64,000 nucleotides of DNA, taken from assembly GCA_947650365.1 (NCBI GenBank), contig OX393552.1:45595740-45659739 (forward strand), given 5' to 3'. A program made the translations under genes and the position numbers. The notes beneath the pieces are model-generated. The model was not told the DNA's origin. It worked only from the letters and a program-made list of their open reading frames with translations, and made no database searches. Each line of letters begins with the position of its first letter. Position 1 is the stretch's first letter. The DNA comes from Chamaelirium japonicum (taxonomy: Eukaryota; Streptophyta; Magnoliopsida; Liliales; Melanthiaceae). Positions 55,868 to 64,000 of this stretch are shown in pieces.

Positions 55868-56417
55868 CAACGACCCCGATAGAATCCGGCTCACCAACAT
55901 TAAAATAAAAAAAAAATTATAGAAAACCCTAAAGGGCAAAAACCATTGTCAAACAAGCAAACCCTACAATACATTTTAAGAGAGCATTTACCAATAAATA
56001 TCGATCGGGTGAAAAGAAAATCCATCCACATATGCAAAGTAGCAAACCCTACATTATATGTCTGATCATCATCTAAGCAAGCACTGCATATCCCATTACC
56101 AACCATTATAGAGAGAGAGAGAGCGAGAGAGAGAGAAATGGGTCGTCTCCCATACCTCGTCAGCGGCCAAGACCAGAAAGGAAGAGGCACCCAGAAGCTT
56201 TTCGATTTCTCCCTCGACCCAGCAGGACCCCCTCCTCTTTCCCTCGATTCAAGTAATACCGGGGTGGGGGACGGATTTAGAGAGAGAGCGAGAGAGAGGG
56301 GCGGGGCAGGATCGAGTAATACCGGGGTGGGGGATGGATTTAGAGAGAGCGAGAGAGAGGGGCGGGGCGCGCAGGAAAGATCGAAACAGATCGAACAGAG
56401 AAGGGGATCGCGCTGAG
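55868..56417 (-). promoter_or_regulatory. Probable 5' leader and promoter-proximal region of CACTA genes
   Basis: Reading the minus strand from the right end, a TATA-like CTATTTAAA (56426-56418) lies just inside the subterminal repeats. It is followed by a CT-rich leader with CTCTCTCTC runs (56105-56130 and 56280-56370) and possible splice sites (GACGAG|GTATGG near 56154 and GTTGCAG near 55866). This is the layout of a plant leader with a 5' untranslated intron. A 63-bp unit with ATACCGGGGTGGGGG is duplicated (56252, 56315). Confidence 0.45.
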
Positions 56418-56426
56418 TTTAAATAG
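56418..56426 (-). promoter_or_regulatory. TATA-like box for the CACTA transcript
   Basis: CTATTTAAA on the minus strand, about 10 bp inside the first subterminal TACCGACGG motif and upstream of the CT-rich leader. Position fits the En/Spm promoter, which overlaps the TnpA-binding region. Confidence 0.4.
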
Positions 56427-56436
56427 GTTAGGGTTT

Positions 56437-57200
56437 TTACCGACGGAACGTTTAAGTCCGTCGGTATAAATAATATTTATACCGACGGACACATAATAGC
56501 CGTCGGTACAAATAATCTTTGTACCGACGAAAACATCATATCCGTCGGTAAACCTATACGACGAAACTCAGGGTTCCATTTTTTCCAGAGGCTCGGTTTT
56601 TACCCTGAGTTTCGTCAGGACAATTTTCCCGACGGAAATTTTATTACCGTCGGTATGGTACCGACGGTCATATAATTTCCGTCGGTATAATTATTTATAC
56701 CGACGGATATATAACGTCCGTCGGTAAAAACCACCGACGAAACTCAGGGTTCCATTTTTTCCAGAGGCTCGGTTTTTACCCTGAGTTTCATCGGGACAGT
56801 TTTTCCGATGGACATTTTATTACCGTTGGTATCGTATCGACGGCCATATAATTTCCGTCGGTATAATTATTTATACCGACGGATATATAACCTCTGTCGG
56901 TAAAAACCGCCGACGAAACTCAGGGTTCTATTTTTTTCCAGAGGCTTTGTTTTTACCCTGAGTTTCGTCGTGACATTGTACCGACGGACTTTATGTAGCC
57001 GTCGGCATAAAGTATTTTACCGACGGTACATATATGTACTGTCGGGATAAATAATTTTACCGACAAATAATATTTGACCGTCGGTAATAAATGTGCAAAA
57101 AAAATTTAAAAAATTGAAGTTATAATACCGACGAATATTATAGTCACCGTCGGTAAAAAGTGTATTATTACCGACGGTGATAATAATGTCCGTCGGTAAA
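56437..57200. repeat. Right subterminal repeat region with 176-bp hairpin units
   Basis: Dense ACCGACGG / CCGTCGGT words in both orientations, as at the left end. Within it a 176-bp unit recurs (GACGAAACTCAGGG at about 56560, 56736 and 56912). Each has the inverted phrase CCCTGAGTTTCGTC about 40 bp downstream, so every unit can fold into a hairpin. Confidence 0.93.
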
Positions 57201-57206
57201 GACCCT

Positions 57207-57219
57207 CTTTCTTGTAGTG
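57207..57219 (-). repeat. CACTA right terminal inverted repeat
   Basis: The plus strand CTTTCTTGTAGTG is the reverse complement of CACTACAAGAAAG. It is followed by the GGG target duplication at 57220-57222. Confidence 0.93.
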
Positions 57220-58662
57220 GGGGTTCGGATTTTTAGAGGAGAGGAGACTATTAGGGCCGGCCCTTCCTCTCCCTATTCTCTTATAAGGCCGGTCTCCCAT
57301 TGCCTTGGGCAAGCTAGGGCCGGACCTAATAGGATTAGGATGAGGGGGTCGGTTTTTAGGGATTTCCAATGTCTATCGTGAAGCCTGGACGAAAACGCCC
57401 TTCACGAAAAGTTAAAAACTGAAAGAGAGACTGAGTGAGTTACGCTACTCGGAATCGAGTTCCGTCAGTGCCTATGAGCTCCTGAAATTATTCCACTCAT
57501 TCTAAGATCTATATTCAATGTGTTATGAGCCATATTTCAGTATTTACCAAAATACCCCTACGGGAATTAGGTTCTTAGGCTCCGGGCTTGCGCTCCATCG
57601 TGCTACTTCGCATCCAACGTATCTAACTAGGTCGGTGAACAATTCCTATACGCAATGACAGGGTGGAACCTTCAGGGTTTGGGATCACTAGCTCCAATCG
57701 GATCCTTGATTAACGGTTCCAGTGACACACCAAAAGTTCCGTTAATCAGCCCTAATCCGATTAACCCGCGTAGCCACCCAGAGTGCGACGTGAGTTGAAC
57801 TCTAGTGATCCTAAACTTATGTTACTCCCTCGTAACCCTATTCTCTATTGTACTCCGATAATCCTCAGTCCCTCCTATTACTGGTGCCATGATTCGACTC
57901 GGGCGGTGGGGAGCACCTTCAGATCCCGATCGATCATCTGACTAGGGTTTGATGACATGTTATCTATAACACCACACACCTTCCGGTGCTATGCCTAGCA
58001 TCCAGAACATCACCAGTCATATTGACAACCACCAAACCTGGGTTAACTGTATAGACAGATTGACTCATCAAAATGCACCCATCCAACACTGGACGTCGGA
58101 TAACCTGTAGGGATTACATGTCACTCAAGCGCCAGCCGGGTAACCCAACGTACCGTGGTATTGGACTATGGAAGATCCGCACACATTGGCACATCAAAAC
58201 ACCACACAACTGGTTGGCCCAGTGATCATGGTCCCTCAGGGTTAAGGATATATTATCTATAGTAGTAAGATGGTTTATGCACCAGTGTCTGAATCACTGA
58301 ACTATGCACCGTCTTGGTTTCTGTTCAATACGATCATCATGCTTGGTCAGGTGAATGGAAATCCCACGTTCTCATGGTGGAGACTTCACCACATCCTCTA
58401 CCTGCCAACAGCTTGTTCTCGGTGAAGCAACCGGCATCACCTAAACTGTGAACTAGTTCTAGGTCTATACAAAACTGGTCCACCGGGTCTTCGAAGTATG
58501 GATCCTCCATGCACCTCAGTGGCCTACTGTGTTCCCTAGGGTCCTTTTATTATATGAGTATTATCATATACCAGAGTAGTATTCTAATTAAAGCAATAAC
58601 CAAAGGCATCTTTATTAATGTTAATATAGAAAATCCACGCTAAGGATACACGAGCTACAACA
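57220..58662 (-). repeat. Copia left LTR, inner part
   Basis: Resumes after the CACTA element with GGGGTTCGG and runs to CTACAACA at 58662, beside the polypurine tract. Non-coding. In element sense the LTR begins here with TGTTGTAGCTCG. Confidence 0.75.
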
Positions 58663-58675
58663 ATCTCCCACTTGG
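58663..58675 (-). other. Polypurine tract of copia element
   Basis: The minus strand reads AAGTGGGAGAT immediately before the LTR start TGTTG, the standard primer for plus-strand synthesis in plant copia elements. Confidence 0.8.
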
Positions 58676-58689
58676 CCTAGCGGGGAACA

Positions 58690-60278
58690 ACAATCTTAAC
58701 TCCCATAGCATCCACGTGCTTCTCAAAAGCCTTGGTCGGTAATGCCTTTGTGAAAGCGTCCACCATGTTATCTGCAGATGCCACCTGAGTCATTGCAACC
58801 TCCCCTCGCTTCTGCAAGTCCCGAATAATGTAGTATTTCCACTCGATATGCTTGATCTTCTGATGATATCTTGGCTCCTTGGATTGTGCTACCGCTCCAC
58901 TATTGTCACAGTAAAGGACAATAGGATCTTGAGCTCCCGGTACGTATCCTAAGTCCGTAAGGAACTTCTTGAGCCACACTGCCTCCTTAGCTGCTTCGCA
59001 CGCCGCAACGTACTCTGCCTCTGTCGTCGAATCCGTGATGCATCCCTGCTTCATGCTCCTCCAACTGACAGTTACTCCTCCTAATGAAAACACAAACCCT
59101 GATGTCGATCTCCTGGATTCTGGATCTGACGCAAAGTCAGAATCCGTATATCCAATCGGTATCAGTTCTTGTGAAGAGTAAACTAACTCATAATCTCTCA
59201 TCCTACGGAGATACTTGAGTATACTTTTCACAGTAGTCAAGTGCCCTGGACCCGGATTTGACTGATACCTGCCCATCATGCCTACTGTATAGCATATATC
59301 TGGTCTTGTACACTGCATAGTATACATCAGACTCCCTACAGCCGAAGCATAAGGTATCTTCTGCATCTCTGCCCTCTCCTTAGGAGTCTTAGGACCCTGA
59401 TCCTTGGACAACTTCATTCCATGTATGAATAGAACCAGTCCCTTCTTGGAGTTATGCATATTGAATCTGACCAAGATAGTATCTATGTAGGCTGACTGTG
59501 ACAGCGAGAGAGTCTTGTTCTGGCGATCTCGAGTTATCTTGATCCCCAGAACATAACTCGCTTCACCCAGGTCTTTCATGTCAAATTGAAAGGATAACCA
59601 CACCTTCACTATAGACAACATTCCAACATCGTTTCCAATGAGCAGGATATCGTCTACGTAAAGCACTAGAAAAACTACTGCAGTCTTATCGCTTCTTTTA
59701 TAAACATATGGTTCATTCACGTTCTGCTAAAATCCATAAGACTGGATAGCCTGATCAAAACGCATGTTCCAACTTCTGGATGCTTGCTTTAGTCTATAAA
59801 TGGACCTTCGCAACTTGCACACCAGACTTTCCTGACATTTTGTGATAAAGCCTGGTGGTTGAGACATATTGATGTCTTCTTCCAAATCCCCGTTGAGGAA
59901 TACGGTCTTGATGTCCATTTGCCAGATCTCCCAATCATAATGGGCTGCAATGAACAAGAGAATTTGGATAGACTTAAGTATAGCCACTAGCAAAAAGGTT
60001 TCGTCATAGTCGATCCCTTCTCGCTGGGTATAACCCTTAGCGACTAGTCTAGCTTTGTAAGTCTCAATGGTACCATCCGGACCTCTTTTTCTTTTGTACA
60101 CCCACTTACACCCAACAGGTTTAATGTTATGAGGCGGTGTTATAAGTGTCCAGACCGAGTTTTGGGACATCGATGTCAGTTCTGCCTCCATGGCTTCCTG
60201 CCATGCTGTATGGTCAGAGGATACCTTCGCTTTATCATAGTTCAGAGGATCATTCTCCTGAAACTCTGGATCCACCAT
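58690..60278 (-). CDS. Reverse transcriptase and RNase H region of copia element
   Basis: RT blocks include YKARLVAKGYTQREGIDYDE, WQMDIKTVFLNG, YRLKQASRSWN and the YVDDILLIGND active site near 59650. RNase H shows GYTDSDFASD, STTEAEYVAACEAAKEAVW, YCDNSGAVAQS and HIEWKYYIIRD, and ends at about 58690 with a short tail. The order integrase-RT-RNase H is that of Ty1/copia. It is part of a broken polyprotein. Confidence 0.9.
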
Positions 60279-60549
60279 AAAGGCTTCTCTAATGTATCTA
60301 TCAGGAGCACTTGTGGTCCTCCCACTGCGACGAGCCTGTGGTGGTTCTATAGGAGTCGATTATACAGTATCGTTTATCTTAGTGGTATCGGCTCCCACTA
60401 CGTTTTCTGTCTGCGTACTCCCATCAGTACCAAGCAATTCTTCAAGAACTACTTTACTGGTGGGCTTATGGTCTATTAAATAATCCTGCTCCAGGAATAC
60501 GGTGTTCATCGAGACGACAACCTTTCTATCCTCAGGATCATAAAATAAA

Positions 60550-61330
60550 CCACCCTTTGTCCCTTTTGGATACCCAACGAATAGACATACCTTAATTTTT
60601 GACTCCATCTTATCTCGCTTGTCCTTCCGTACATGTGTTGGACAATCCCAAATCCTAAAGTGCTGTAGGCTAGGCTTTCGCTTCAACCACAGCTCCCAAG
60701 GAGTTAGAGGTACTGACTTTGATGGAACAAAGTTCAAAGTATATACTGTCGTCTCTAGGGCATATCCCCAAAAACTAGGTGGCAATGTTGCATAACTCAT
60801 CATAGTCCGAACCATGTCTAACAAAGTTTGATTTCTCCTCTCAGATACACCGTTCTGTTGTGGTTTCCCTGATGCAGTCAACTGGGATACAATCCCATGC
60901 TCACGCAGGTACCCAATAAATTCATCCGATAGGTATTCGCCTCCTCGATCCGATCAAAGAGACTTGATACTTTTACCCGTCTGCTTTTCTGCTTCAGCTC
61001 TGAACTCCTTGAACATATCAAAGGATTCAGACTTCCGCCGCATTAGGTATATGTATCCAAATCTCGAGTGATCATCTGTGAAGGTGATGAAATACTCGAA
61101 GCCTCCTATAGCACGAACACTTATGGGCCCATATACATCAGTGTGTACTAACTCTAATACCTCCTTAGATCTGCTACCTTTGGATCAGAAAGATCATTTA
61201 GTCATCTTGCCTTCAGGCAAGACTCACACATCGGTAGGCTTTCTGAAATATCTGGACTTAAGAGTCCTACCTTAACCAACCTGTGAATCCTGTCTGAGGC
61301 TATGTGTCCAAGCCTTAGATGTCAAAGGAG
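60550..61330 (-). CDS. Integrase region of copia element
   Basis: The minus strand shows the integrase core end (GKPQQNGVSERRNQTLLDM with the catalytic Glu) and the copia-type segment LPPSFWGYALETTVYTLN and KRKPSLQHFRIWDCP. Upstream parts with zinc-binding and core residues are recognisable but degraded. The following linker (to about 60300) carries the usual YDPEDRKVVVSMNTVFLE motif. Confidence 0.78.
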
Positions 61331-61559
61331 TGTTAGATTATCTGAGGGATTTTTCCTTTTAGATGAATTAACCACACAAGCTTCAGTTATGTTATCCTGC
61401 TTATGATTGGAGTTAATTACATAGAGACCATTATGTATCTTTTCCTTACAAACAAAGAAACCATTCAATTTAATTGACACACCAGAAATATCAAATAAAA
61501 CTGAAAACCTTCATTATTCAATAAGGAAACAGAAATTAAGTTTTATCTCAAGGACGGTA

Positions 61560-61870
61560 CATAAAGTATGTCTCTAAGTAATAAACTTCTTCCATCAAGA
61601 AACTGCAAGACGGCATCTCCAACTGCTTCAGCCTCTACTACGGCCTCAGTTCCCATGCTTAGGATCATCTCCCCATCACCCAGTTTTCTTGTCTCCTTGA
61701 ACCCCTACAAATTATTGCAAGCATGGTTAGTGGAACCAGAATCCACAATCCATGAAACTGGAGAACAACTAGATGCTACAAGGGATTCCACTATGTGGAT
61801 TTGAGATATACCTGTCTCAGCCTTCTTGGGAGCCACGCGGCAGTCGCCCTTCCAGTGCCCCTTCTTGCCT
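61560..61870 (-). CDS. Nucleocapsid finger and protease region of copia element
   Basis: Contains GHWKGDC of a CCHC zinc knuckle near 61850 and the protease active-site phrase WIVDSGSTNHAC near 61730-61760. Order gag-knuckle-protease-integrase is normal for copia. Confidence 0.65.
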
Positions 61871-62643
61871 CATCGGAAATATTTTCCTTTGGGCTTCGCC
61901 GGACTATTCTGCTTAGGAACCTGCAACTGCACCTGGCCCATCTTCACGGGCCTCTTAGACTTTCTTTTCTGAAACTTGCTTTTGGCTTTCAGAGAAGAAT
62001 TCTGCTCTATATTCAGGGATTGGGCTCCTGCCTTTATCCTGTCCTCTGTCGCCTGGAGCGCCGCTAGGAGCTCTGCGTTAGATATCTCTAACCGGTTAAG
62101 GTTGAAGTTGGTAACGAAGCCCTCAAACGCTCCTGACAGAGAAGCGAGAAAAATATCGGTCTGGATCTCTGCATCCAAGATGACATCGAAGCAACCAAGC
62201 TCGTTCAAATAGCCAAACAATTTCAGCATATGATCCCGAACTAAAGTCCCCTCTGCCATCTTCGTGGACACCAATTTCTTGATGGTCAGGTAACAAGTTA
62301 CCTGACTACGACCCTCGAACATTTTCTTTAGGTAGAGCATCATGTCTGAAGCAAAGGCCATGTCTTCGACTTGCTTCTGAATGACGGTCTGCAAGGATGC
62401 CACTATGTAGTACTTGCACATCTCATCAGCATCTAGCCAGTCTTTCCATTCCTTTGACTGGGCCTCAGTTGCACTTGGTCTCGGCATGGCCGGTTGAGGG
62501 GTACTTAGGGCAATTGTGTGTTTGTCAACCCTTAGGACGAGCATCAGGTTACGCTTCCAATCCTCGTAGTTTGGTCCCATAAGTTTGTTATCATTAAGTA
62601 TGAAGGCAAGGGGTTCGAGCTTGGTCATGATTTCTGTAAACAA
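61871..62643 (-). CDS. Gag region of copia element
   Basis: An ORF of about 257 codons beginning MFTEIMTKLEPLAF, with LMGPNYEDWKRNL, ADEMCKYYIVASL, MLYLKKMFEG and MAEGTLVRDHMLK. This is the copia gag-polypeptide (UBN2-like) fold, followed by a basic Lys/Gln-rich tail (residues ~215-257). It forms the particle shell. Confidence 0.88.
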
Positions 62644-63012
62644 TGGTTCAAAGCAAAATTAGGGTTTACTACAATCTATTTCATGGAATTTAGAAATAGA
62701 TAGTGTTTACTCTATCCGCTATGTCTTCACTACCTTAAGTGGAGACATCTAGGAATCTAAATTCCCTGGGCTTGAGCACTGAGACTATCGGTCTTGAATT
62801 GGAGACAGCATCTCAGTGAGAGCATGCAACCGCTTCTGCCAACGGGGTTTTTACGACCCAGTCTTCATCAAAATTACCCATGGTAAACTGAAAGACCTCC
62901 CAGCCTCCTTTTGGCTAGCTTTATGTGACCTGCGTGCGCAGGAACGGCGGCATCACACAAGCTTTTGGATGCTTTCCACAAATCTAGGTGGTGTCAGCAA
63001 GGGGGTTCATAG
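62644..63012 (-). other. Leader of copia element, truncated by next LTR
   Basis: About 370 bp upstream of gag with no ORF on the element strand. The expected primer-binding site (TGGTATCAGAGC type) and right LTR are not seen. The sequence CATAG at 63008-63012 precedes a new LTR and could be a target duplication. Confidence 0.5.
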
Positions 63013-63334
63013 TGTAACATCCCAAAATAAATGAATAATTTAAAGGTCATTATAAGAAAAATTTTATACAAAATTTAAAATAAAAATCAGACGGCACCAT
63101 TGCGTCCGTCTCATCGAAACGATCAAAAAACATAAATAAACTTTTGCGTTTTGAACTCATTTAGAATATTTAAAAATATAAAAATAAAAATGGTATATAT
63201 GAACGAATATAATAGCCAATAGAAGGATTCGAACCCGAGACCCATTTTTATAAAATTTTAAACCAATTTCCTCTAACCAAAAATCCATTAAAACTTTTCA
63301 ATTCAAAAACAATAGAAATAATTGTTATATTAGA

Positions 63335-63468
63335 TAGGGAATACCAATCGACATCTGTGACCTTTCGTTTCCAATCAAACAGCCAGAATATGAAACGAGA
63401 CAGGGAATACCAATCGACATCTGTGACCTTTCGTTTCCAATCGAACGGCCAGAATATGAAACGACCGA
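63335..63468. repeat. 66-bp tandem duplication in LTR U3
   Basis: GGGAATACCAATCGACATC... occurs at 63337 and again at 63403, differing at about three positions. It lies 100-180 bp upstream of the TATA box and may be a duplicated enhancer block. Confidence 0.93.
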
Positions 63469-63510
63469 TTTGCAATAAAAACCCCGGGACTCTTTGTATT
63501 CCCAGATGGC

Positions 63511-63520
63511 CTATATAAAC
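63511..63520 (+). promoter_or_regulatory. TATA box of the plus-strand LTR
   Basis: CTATATAAAC, followed by a C-rich pyrimidine tract in which initiation would be expected about 30 bp downstream. Confidence 0.55.
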
Positions 63521-63564
63521 CCCCCCTCCCACAGATATCTTCACACAAGCCCCTCGCGACTCAT

Positions 63565-63868
63565 CGGGCCACCACCACCCGCCGCCAGCCACCAACGCCT
63601 GCCACCGCCGCCGGCCACCCGCCGCCACCGGCCGACCACCGTCCGTCGCCGGCCGACCGCCGCCCACCGCCGGCCACCTTCCGCCGCCGGTCCCCCGCCG
63701 TCGGCCACCCTCCGCCGCCGGCCGCCGCCCGCCGCCGGCCACCCGTCGCCACCGATCACCGCTGCCGGCTACCCCGCCGTCGCCGACCACCGGCCGCCGC
63801 CGCCGGCCACCACCCGTCGTCGCCGCCGACCGCCGGCCGCCGCCGCCGGCCACCACCCGTCGCCGCCA
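63565..63868. repeat. CCGCCGCCGGCCAC minisatellite
   Basis: About 300 bp of degenerate 12-18-bp units built from CCGCCGCCGGCCACC. ORFs are open in several frames on both strands because of composition. Downstream, GGGCCAAAGCCCA-like words recur four times to the window end and form short inverted repeats. Confidence 0.85.
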
Positions 63869-64000
63869 CAATCGGTTAGTTTTTATTATTAATTATTATT
63901 TAAATAATTCCTGGGCTAAAAGCCCATTAATAATAATTTATTTAATTGGGCCAAAGCCCATTAGGATCCATTTCCCTAAATGGGCCGAAGCCCATGGGCC

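Larger units (their letters stand above)
42578..57219 (-). mobile_element. CACTA (En/Spm) DNA transposon carrying a satellite array
   Basis: 14.6 kb bounded by CACTACAAAAAA (left) and the reverse complement CACTACAAGAAA (right), with a 3-bp target duplication GGG on each side. The subterminal regions are packed with TACCGACGG / CCGTCGGTA words, the kind of motif bound by TnpA proteins. The minus strand encodes a Tnp2 transposase (51142-54730) and remnants of a tnpA-like gene. More than 7 kb of the interior consists of two opposed arrays of a 181-bp satellite. The termini look intact. The transposase has one frameshift and one in-frame stop, so this copy is probably not autonomous. Confidence 0.95.
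42079..63012 (-). mobile_element. Ty1/copia LTR retrotransposon, partial, carrying a CACTA insertion
   Basis: Minus-strand element with gag (about 61870-62643), protease, integrase, reverse transcriptase and RNase H in the copia order, a polypurine tract at 58663-58675 and a left LTR that starts TGTTGG at 42079 and ends CTACAACA at 58662. The LTR is interrupted by the CACTA element (42578-57219). Its two parts sum to about 1.9 kb. No right LTR or primer-binding site is in the window. The leader stops at 63012, where another LTR begins. The coding frame is broken by about half a dozen interruptions. The lineage within copia is not certain. Age cannot be read from the LTRs because only one is present. 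Confidence 0.82.
63013..64000 (+). mobile_element. Left part of a putative Del/Tekay-like gypsy LTR (runs off the window)
   Basis: Begins TGTAACATCCCAAAATAA, the usual first bases of Del/Tekay chromovirus LTRs. The upstream half is AT-rich U3 with a degenerate tRNA-like B box (GGTTCGAATCC on the minus strand near 63225), and a plus-strand TATA box CTATATAAAC lies at 63511-63520. The end of the LTR, primer site and coding region are beyond the window, so the family is a suggestion. Confidence 0.5.

Noticed and set aside
56138-56416. Plus-strand ORF starting MGRLPYLVSGQ
   Set aside because: Contains the 63-bp duplication and GA-rich runs, and lies antisense to the probable CACTA leader. No recognised domain.
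63210-63250. tRNA-like GGATTCGAACC box
   Set aside because: Only a B-box-like word is present; no A box at the right spacing, no acceptor stem. Such words are common in gypsy LTRs.
63248-63892. Gly/Arg-rich and Pro/Arg-rich ORFs at the right end
   Set aside because: Composition of the CCGCCGCCGGCCAC minisatellite. Open in several frames on both strands.

Overview
The window looks like gene-free plant heterochromatin, probably pericentromeric or another repeat-dense block. It consists of two unrelated satellite DNAs with higher-order structure and a stack of nested transposable elements: a Ty3/gypsy Tat-type element, a Ty1/copia element, a CACTA (En/Spm) DNA transposon and pieces of other LTR elements. 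A flowering plant is indicated by the CACTA Tnp2 gene with its plant-specific accessory domains, by the Tat lineage with its dual RNase H, and by the copia and Del/Tekay-like LTR signatures. I cannot name the species. I found no host gene, tRNA or rRNA.

Layout, left to right. (1) 1-1115: an AT-rich satellite with a monomer of about 152 bp. It is in reverse orientation up to about 920 and then flips to forward. (2) 1116-17752: a 16.6-kb Tat-lineage element coded on the minus strand. It has 2.0-kb LTRs, a 5-bp target duplication ACCCT and an extra plus-strand (antisense) ORF region at 4404-7615. It split one satellite monomer. (3) 17753-about 38470: the same satellite continues for 20.7 kb. Monomers of about 150 bp, about 240 bp and a divergent class are arranged in a higher-order repeat of about 6.8-7.5 kb that can be followed through nearly three copies. 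(4) 38471-42078: non-coding remnants, including a putative copia-type LTR (38594-39285) and an unclassified LTR-like stretch from 39664. (5) 42079-63012: a minus-strand Ty1/copia element with broken reading frames. Its left LTR is split by a 14.6-kb CACTA element (42578-57219). (6) 63013-64000: the start of a plus-strand LTR, probably of a Del/Tekay-like element inserted in the copia leader.

The CACTA element is the most unusual part. It has CACTACAA termini, a GGG target duplication and subterminal arrays of the TACCGACGG / CCGTCGGTA motif. It carries a minus-strand Tnp2 transposase gene (51142-54730) with three visible introns, one frameshift and one in-frame stop. Downstream, where a tnpA-like gene is expected, only a coiled-coil exon (about 49846-50020) and a possible last exon remain. 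The exon is sandwiched between two arrays of a 181-bp satellite: about 34 copies in one direction and about 6 in the opposite direction. The large array has a clear 7-8-monomer higher-order repeat (1267/1448 bp). A mobile DNA transposon therefore houses a centromere-sized tandem repeat that has evolved like a chromosomal satellite and could be transcribed as a long inverted repeat.

Order of events by nesting: the 152-bp satellite is older than the Tat insertion. The copia element is older than both the CACTA insertion (in its left LTR) and the Del/Tekay-like insertion (in its leader). All homology calls come from reading motifs and monomer order by eye; no database search or alignment program was run.
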